DNA of 64,000 nt from Psilocybe azurescens. Its lineage: Eukaryota; Basidiomycota; Agaricomycetes; Agaricales; Agrocybaceae. Below are positions 57,301 to 64,000 of this stretch, one piece after another (position 1 is the stretch's first letter; each line of letters opens with the position of its first letter). The position numbers were made by a program, and so were the translations under genes. The notes beneath the pieces are model-generated. The model was not told the DNA's origin, ran no database searches, and saw nothing but the letters and a program-made list of their open reading frames with translations. The stretch spans positions 248,001 to 312,000 of the forward strand of contig JAJIRX010000742.1 in the NCBI GenBank assembly GCA_023853785.1. Reading direction: 5' to 3'.

Positions 57301-58376
57301 ATTGTCAATTGAGAGTGTTGAGAAATGCTTGTCTTGAGATGAGCTACCGTTGAGGATGACATTGACACTTCAAACTGTCCTCCTTTAAATACCATTAGGC
57401 CTCTGTTATGGCCAATGCTATTTAGCCAACTGCTTTAGTCAAAGTGGCGGGTCCTTCCTGTGAGTCGACGGTCTCAACAATCCGTAGAATGAAAAATGAG
57501 AAAAGAAGACGTAGGGATGATAAAATGTTGGGCTACTATTGAAAGAAAGCTGATAGAGATCAATGAATTATTATCACGACCGTCACTCCTCTCATTGCAA
57601 TGGATACTTACTGATGCATTGTCAGTTATTGAATAACAACTGCTTCGATGTTCGACGAAAAGGCTTAATACCAAGGAACAAGAATTTAGATTTATGGGTT
57701 ATAAACGGATTTATGTATGCGGTACACGATCAAATGAGAGTTGTGCAAGCTTTGCAAAAACGGTATTTGCGGTCTTGATTTAGCAAGCGATATGCCTAAG
57801 ATAGATCACTATCCGGGCCCATGACTAATGTATTGTCGAGAATTTCTCAAGACGCGCCAAATCTCATTGACAGGGAAGAACATAGGTAAGCGGATATCAA
57901 CCGGCCGATCCAAAATTAAGGGTGTTCGACGGTGGCCCTCTCATGTCATGGCCGCTCAGGCCTGTACGCCTGAATGGTCTCATTTAATCAACCTTGGAAT
58001 AAGACCAAACGTATATAAAACATTTCTGACCGGCATTACATAGAGTCGGAAAGAAAATATCCGCGAGACACAGTTCAAAACACCCTAAAATCTCAAGAAG
58101 TGCAGGTGCTGTCCCCTATAGGGAAGCCGAGAGATATCCGGTTTGGCGACTACTCAGTGCTGATTCCTATCAAGACGTGCTCTGCCATGTTTCGTTTCTC
58201 TGGAACTTGCTGGTTGATGCCGATGGTCCACAGATATAGCTTACAAAGTTCAGTGACCTCTTTCTTTCTAGACATAGGAGGGTGCCCATGTAGAAGGAAA
58301 AGTAATAATTTTAGGGATATATACGATGTCGTCGTCAACAATACCCATGGTTGGGCAAAGGCATTATAGATATTCT
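57301..58376. other. Kre9-like promoter and spacer
   Basis: 1.1 kb between the Kre9-like copy 2 start and the TGS1 stop. No gene-like frame. Confidence 0.45.
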
Positions 58377-59558
58377 TCAAAACATACCTTCCTGACCGGC
58401 AGCCAATCCCCCGAAATAACAGGTCAAGGCTTTGAGCTTGTTACCCATCCACTCCTCCTCGATTTCAACTTTCTCGTCGACGCTCGGACTCGATCCTACC
58501 CCCGGAGCTCGACTCTTCTCTTGCAAAAGCAACTCACTGATCTCTTCCAGCCGGGTATTTCTGGGAAGATAATAAGCAATATTCTTGGTGATCTTTCTAG
58601 TAAGATCGAACAATTCAGCTCCATGAATAGGTTGAATGGAAGATAATGAATAGGAAGGATGCTCAGGAGCTGTCGATGGCGGAGGACTGGCGCCATTTTC
58701 ATTCGATGCAGAGATGTCGCCAGCCGACCCAGAAAGATATGAGGGACCGCCCCAAGGCGGGCTTAGGAAGATAACGTCAAATTTGCGACGCTGTTGATGA
58801 TCTGCGCTTTCTGAATCGGAATAAGACGGAAGGGACATCTGTGATCTGACGAAGGAAATATAATCTGTTAGAATAAACTCGATCCGGTCAGCGACACCGT
58901 AGATTTGGGCATTGTGTCTCGCGAGTGCCAGGCGCGTTGGCGACGTATCGAGAGCAATCACTGAGTATCAACGTAATTAGAGTATTACCATTTCATAACA
59001 CTAGATCTTACCTCGTTGACAGGTCTTTGCGAAAGCAATAGAATTTCCTCCTACTCCACAGAACGCATCGAGAATAGTATCACATCGACATCTATTTGCA
59101 ATTTGATCCGCCAATAGTTCTGGTGTAACACTATACCAGCCTTCTTCATCGAGGAGGCAGCCAGGAAGGGTTGAATACAAAGAGAAAAACCTTCGCCGTT
59201 GTGAGAAATCTAAGAGAAGGGCCTGTCAGCAAGATACATAGTAACACAGACAAGGATAAACATACTCACACTTTTGAAGATGCTCAGGAACCTGTGACGC
59301 ATGTGTGTAATGTGGCACAAGTCCAGTCGCATCGTATTTATCGACCCAGCGGGTTTCCGGAAGGGCAGTTTCTTCCACGAAAGCAGAGCCATCATTCTTT
59401 TTCTTCTTCTTCACAGGATAGTCTCTAGTCTCTTCAACAGTTGTCTCCTTCAGACTCGCGACATCGTGAGAGTTCCCGTCTGCAGAATCCGACTTCATCG
59501 ACTCAAACACAAACTTTGACACACCGGTCAGTCCGCCTTTCCGTTTGCCTTTTCCCAT
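58377..59558 (-). CDS. TGS1: Trimethylguanosine synthase (RNA cap N2-methyltransferase)
   Basis: Converts m7G caps of snRNA and snoRNA to 2,2,7-trimethylguanosine using S-adenosylmethionine in the nucleus/nucleolus. The basic N-terminus MGKGKRKGGLTG and KKKKKND patch are followed by LVPHYTHASQVPEHLQKYF, SQRRRFFSLYSTLPGCLLDE, EGWYSVTPELLADQIA, the SAM motif TILDAFCGVGGNSIAFA, VIALDTSPTRLALARHNAQI, and the family hallmark DVIFLSPPWGGPSYL. Three exons join cleanly (introns near 59269-59213 and 59011-58962). The Ser-rich insert before the SPPWGG-like region and the Ser/Pro stretch after it are unconserved. A housekeeping gene marking the edge of the plastic region. Confidence 0.93.
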
Positions 59559-60945
59559 GTTGAAGCGTTGTCAAAGGACCTTTGTGGAAGTCTGTATTTC
59601 GTAGGGGCGTGAAAAGGCGTTTAAAAGTAAGAACGATAGAGCATGGAGTGTGAAGTCAAGATAGAGAAGTCGAATGCAAACTCGAGCTCGAGCGACGAGG
59701 AGAGTAAACCGTGGGAATTATAAAATAAGGTCACGTGTTTGACGCGTCGCTCTTGAACTTCCTTCGCGCTTCGCGCCCGCGCCGATCGGGGTTCAAAGTT
59801 AGAGATTTGGAAAGCATCCAGATAGAATTTTATGCTCAGTAAATAGTAGAAAAATATTAATCATCTCTATAACCCCCTCGTTATACTATCAGCAATTGTT
59901 TTTCTGACTCAACCCTGATACAACCTCTTTCATTCACTAAGCTCTCGCTGTCGACTGAAAGGCACACATATATCTCTCTATACAGGTTTGAAGGATCTCA
60001 AGTCCCGGAGGTAAGTCCAAGAGAGGACTAAATACACGTCCATTTAGCTCGTGGTTCAACTTACTTAGTCCCGCCTATTCATTCCTGATCACTCTTAGGT
60101 ACAGTCGCGGACAATCAAACTCAACTAAAAAAATCAACTTTTATTGATGGCCCCAAAACCATCGGAATCGGTAGAATCCCATTTAAGAGGCTTCCTGACC
60201 AATTTTCAGCTTATCCTATCGAGCCGAACGTTCCCCTTTAAATTACCAATGAGGAATGCATACCCTAAAATATTGGTCGGATCCTTAAAAACTGGTAAAA
60301 TTTTGAAAAATAGCGGAATCGATTTACTTTTCAAAGAGTGGGATAATACCTAAGTTTGATGGGATTTCATCGAGCCGTTCCTTCTCAAAAATTCCCAAAA
60401 TCATATTGCCTAAGCCACAAATCACTGATTACTTAACGTAAGGCAAAGAAGAAGGCAAAGAGAAATATTACCGGCCTTTGGAATGTTCATCCTGTGATTC
60501 ATGGCGACCTTAATGAGCACATAGGGCAGCTACATTGTAGCGAGTGACATGGGCCGTAGAACGCACACAATGTATACGTGTGACACGGGGCCATAGAATT
60601 CTATGGAAACCACGTACATTTTAGTGTGGTGGGAATTACTTACAAATGTAGCAAATCGGTAGATGCTGTGTAATTCTATGCTGGTAGGGTCGGCGGCGAA
60701 GATATCCGCCACAAGCTGACCAAAGTAGTTTGCTCAGTAGAGGATACATTCAGCTATGATCTATGACTTGCTTGGGAGTGAATATAATGTCAACCGCCTG
60801 AAATTCAAACCCGTTATGCATTTCTCGGCAGGATGGTCGGGTAGGAGAACTCGGCCTCAGACAATATCAGCATATGAAGCAAACAGAAAAACAGAGATGC
60901 AATTCAAATCTATCAAAATGACAATATATGGCTCCATCAAATCAT
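59559..60945. other. TGS1 promoter and AT-rich spacer
   Basis: Contains a short GC-rich palindrome-like patch near 59765-59790 (CGCGCTTCGCGCCCGCG) close to the TGS1 start, then AT-rich DNA without a supported gene. A perfect 16-bp palindrome is at 60591-60606. Confidence 0.45.
60591..60606. repeat. Perfect 16-bp palindrome
   Basis: CCATAGAATTCTATGG is its own reverse complement. A related TAATTCTATG string follows at 60671-60680. Role unknown; it could be a protein-binding site or the end of a small element. Confidence 0.7.
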
Positions 60946-62740
60946 TTAAAACGTCAGTTCACCACCTTCCTCATCATCTGCATCTTGTTCTTCACCGCTG
61001 TAACCATCGGCATAATCATCGGCTGGAAGCCAAGTGTCGTCGACAAAACCAAAAAACGAGGGGGAGAACGGACGAGAAAGTGTGATTCGAGTGGGAGTAA
61101 CAGTATCGACATTAGTTCCTTGATAAACCACACTCATTGAAGATTCGGCTGGAGACACAGGCCGGTCGGCTGGCAGCGATTAATTGTGAAACAAGAGATT
61201 CATCTTCGTCCGAGGAATACCAAACATCCGCAACTTCAGCAGGTCCGATTGGCAAGGTAATGGAGCCAGTACGTATACTAATTGATTGTTGGCCGGCCAC
61301 CGGTCCCGAAACATCTTCAGCGCCGCTAACAGATGAATCGGACCACACAGCAGCTGCTTCCGAAGCACTTACATGTCTGTCAATGTGCGGATGTTCAAAT
61401 GAATGAGCTGGATCATTGAGCTCGACAGAATCAGTATTGCCGGGATAAGCAATCGGTCCCTAAACGTCTTCGGGCGCCCGCTATCGGATGAATCGGACCA
61501 CATAGCAGCCGATGCCGAGGGACCTATAAATCTGCCAATGTGCAGATTTTCAAGTGAATTGGCCGGATTATTCGACTCAACAAAACGGGCATTGTCTGGA
61601 TCGGCTTCGTCAGAAGCGAGATTATCATCAGAAGAAATCGCCCAGGCAGCTGCAAAATCAGCAGCATCCACTTGAGATGCTTCTTCAGATTCATTGGTGG
61701 ACGACTCATTATCGGATGAGTCGCGCAACCAAACTGCAGCTGCCTGTGCGGCCATGGAGCGACTTCGGGTGATTTGATGGCATCGTTGTGGGTGAGACGC
61801 GGAGATGGACATTAAGACTATTATTGCTGGAGCCAGATGATGTATTCCAGACTGCGGCAGCGTCTGAGGCAGAAGCCACAAAGTCAAGATTCGGGACCGA
61901 TGTCGATTGAATCCCGATTCTGCTAATATGGTCAATCGGCACCGCCCGTGGGTTCCATCATCGGGGCCGACAAAGTTTCCGCCACCGGTGCCGACAAGAC
62001 TTCCGCCGTCGGTACCGACGTGGCCGTCTGAATCGGCACTGAATGTGAGCGAACTGTACGATTGACTTGAGCTATGGAGTCCGTGATTCTGCCAAGTAGT
62101 GTGGCGAATTGTGGGCAATAAACCGATAACATCAGGGATGGAAGGGATGGCCGCCAAGTCGGCTGTTTCGGCCCGATAGCCGACGCAACTGACAACTCTG
62201 TTGGATGTGTAGGGTCGGAAGACCACTCTCTATGAATACGACCTTCAGGCAGTGAATGTGAATATCCAGAGTGAGGAAGCTTTCGTGCCGACGGATCCGC
62301 TGCCAGGGCCATCAGGTCGGTTGGCGTAAGTTCAGCGCCCCAAGTCCACTTCTGCGATGAAGTTGGGAGCGACTTGAGCGTAGATAATTGATCCGCAGCA
62401 TTCATGGCCATACGCCCCGTGATCGTCGAGTGATTAAAACATCATCCAAGCTATCGGGATAAGTCTTACTCGTTGCTCGGCTGTACGGACCCGACGCCGA
62501 TCGTTTCGCCGATTCTTCGTCGATCGGAACGGGATCTCCTGTTTGCTGTTCTTTCAGAACAACTGCTTCATGCACCAGATGAAACCCGGCTGCCCGACGC
62601 ATGCTAAATTCGGCGTCGGCATCGGCTTTGGTCTGTGATGCTTGAATAGATGATGAAATTGTCATGAGGTCTTCACGGAGTCCAATGGCAAGATTGAGGT
62701 ATTTGTTGCATCGGCCACATGATATAGTCGGGACCGACAT
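60946..62740 (-). pseudogene. Transposon-region protein with Trp-acidic repeats, probably decayed
   Basis: No recognised family. The best model starts at 62740 with MSVPTISCGRCNKYLNLAIG, a Cys-pair N-terminus. A 41-bp intron near 62414 follows, then a Ser/Pro-rich middle, then introns near 61960-61882 and 61833-61755 that join in phase. The C-terminal half repeats a motif AA(A)(V/M)W-x-x-SSD/G: AAVWNTSSG, TAVWLRDSSDNES, AAAWAISSDDN, AAMWSDSSDSG, AAVWSDSSVSG, ADVWYSSDEDES. Two units (about 45 residues) ending WSDSSxSG are direct duplicates at peptide and DNA level. Between them an extra G and an in-frame TAG near 61460 break the frame. The end reads FGFVDDTWLPADDYADGYSG and an acidic tail. It sits directly behind two other genes on the same strand. 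Confidence 0.55.
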
Positions 62741-62787
62741 GCCCGATGGTTTAGGCAACGAAGTCGGTTACGATTTTCTGCAAGCCG

Positions 62788-63322
62788 CTACCTGCATGCA
62801 TTCGCAAAGCGGCCAGCGATGACAATTGGCTTCAAAGTGTAATCCATGGAAATTTCAGCTCCACTATTCCACCAATCATGTAGGTAATTGTCCACCAGCC
62901 GAACCGGGCTGTCCTTATCCACACCGGCATCCAATAACCGCAAAAGATCGTTCGACAGTTTGAGTGGATATTGATCAAGGGGGACGCCAAGAATCGAAGC
63001 CGCCAATGACCGAACGATGATAGGAATGATTATGGGAAGGCCGAGCGCTGATGCTTGGCCAATAAAAAATAAAATCAACTCCTATATTATAATCGGGTAA
63101 GCTTCAAATTTCTGAAATAGATCCAGTACATACAACTTCAGCACAAAGAAACTTTTGTTTCCACGCCTGTTGTTCTTTTGTCGACTCAGAAATCGCAAGC
63201 AGTGCGGCCCGAAATCTAGACTCAGCATAGTACACGAGTTGTTGTATGTCGAAATGGTTCGAATAACGAGCACCAGCCACAGAAGTGAGTGGGTTGTAGA
63301 TTGAAAGTTCTTTATTGGCCAT
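62788..63322 (-). CDS. Hypothetical protein in a transposon-like cluster
   Basis: Two exons joined at an intron of about 52 bp (near 63128-63077) give about 161 residues. MANKELSIYNPLTSVAGARY begins the protein; it has a helical middle (VYYAESRFRAALLAISESTK) and a GLPIIIPIIVRSLAASILGV stretch. It ends AGRFANACR. No catalytic motif or signal peptide is visible. Only 48 bp separate its stop from the next start (62740) and 134 bp from the KDZ-like stop upstream, all on one strand. That compact layout is typical of a mobile element, not of chromosomal genes here. Confidence 0.6.
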
Positions 63323-63455
63323 GATGGAATGTTTTCAAGGGGCGGTGTGCAAAGATAATCTATCTGATAGTAGTGCCTAATTACATAACTAAATAAACGG
63401 GGATAAATATAAGTCGTTGCTATTTTTAAAGGCATGATCGGCTATGACCGCATAT

Positions 63456-64000
63456 TTATACCACATAGTACTTTGCCGATAGGGCGTAGGCTCTCGGGCC
63501 CGAATTGATATCCTCCATTTGAGCGGCTTGGGCCCACTCTTCTCGACGATGAATAAAATATCTAACAGTCCATTGCATTTCATACACCACTAAGACAACT
63601 TCTTCATGCCACCTATTTTTCTGGGCCCGAGCACGAAGCCAATGGACTCGATTGACTGTAAAATCAGTTGAAAGTTACTCCAGAAACATAATAAGAATAA
63701 GTTACGTACATTCAAGTTGAAATCGCTGTAATGTGTCGGGCCCGATGCGATGATCGGCATCGGCATCGGTCATGTTCCCGAACAAATACCATCGGCCAGT
63801 TCTCCAAATCCACGACAACTCCAAGGTGGAAGATCCCATTAAGTTTGGTTTCCATATAGCTGTACTTGCCTTGAGGTCATTGCGTGTAAGTAGACAGAAA
63901 ATTGAAAGGAATTCTTGATCACAGCCGAGTGCGACAAGGCGGGACCGACATGCCGAATATATGCGGGCATGCAATACTTTATCGTGATTCAGAGATTTCA
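63456..64000 (-). mobile_element. C-terminal part of a KDZ-type transposase-like protein (partial)
   Basis: The protein enters from beyond the right edge. The visible part reads SLNHDKVLHARIYSACRSRL, then DLKASTAIWKPNLMGSSTLE, LSWIWRTGRWYLFGN, an intron near 63713-63661, and RVHWLRARAQKNRWHEEVVL, VVYEMQWTVRYFIHRREEW, ending LSAKYYVV. The LSWIW...RVHWLRARAQ...RW.EE...YEMxWTVRYF pattern is what I know from the tail of proteins in Agaricomycete KDZ-type elements and their relatives. The catalytic part lies outside the window, so the call rests on the tail alone. Confidence 0.65.

Overview
The window looks like genomic DNA of a filamentous basidiomycete, most likely an Agaricomycete. The genes are split by many 45-90 bp GT-AG introns. 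The content includes multicopper laccases, a Kre6/Skn1-type GH16 membrane protein, Kre9/Ig-like secreted proteins and a tail that resembles a KDZ-type (Kyakuja/Dileera/Zisupton) transposase. No database search was possible, so family names rest on motifs read by eye.

Layout. 0-5.7 kb: a truncated copy of an old-yellow-enzyme (OYE) gene, aldehyde dehydrogenase (ALDH) copy A, and a wrecked piece of coatomer alpha. 7-16.9 kb: a GC-rich island with two divergently transcribed cell-wall polysaccharide genes, a Kre6/Skn1-like GH16 protein (minus) and a large GT2 glycosyltransferase (plus). 18.6-24.6 kb: a laccase pseudogene split by a mosaic insertion, then an intact laccase (L2). The mosaic carries laccase-promoter, Kre6-gene 3' end and coatomer alpha pieces. 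26.2-30.2 kb: the intact OYE gene and ALDH copy B. 30.9-37.1 kb: a block of small conserved fungal genes (DUF6987, VOC/glyoxalase, a diverged duplicate pair of MSDESRSRS-type proteins, one more conserved protein), several with TGACATCA-like sites upstream. 37.2-44.6 kb: an ALDH relic carrying a MITE-like element, laccase L3, a small cysteine-rich secreted protein, and a secreted five-repeat Gly/Asn protein with possible Kex2/Ste13-style spacers. 45-50.6 kb: ALDH copy C and decayed copy D. 52-59.6 kb: a class V aminotransferase, two Kre9-like secreted proteins and trimethylguanosine synthase. 61-64 kb: a transposon-like region.

Functionally, laccases, OYE reductase, ALDHs and VOC protein are a plausible set for handling phenolics, enones and reactive aldehydes from plant material. 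This is inference. The region is clearly plastic: ALDH is present at five loci, laccase at three, OYE at two and MSDESRSRS at two, with intact and decayed copies in both orientations. Fragments of the Kre6-like and coatomer genes occur twice.

Many reading-frame breaks in otherwise well-conserved genes fall at runs of G or C and differ by one base. They are probably assembly errors, so these genes should not be called dead without checking reads.
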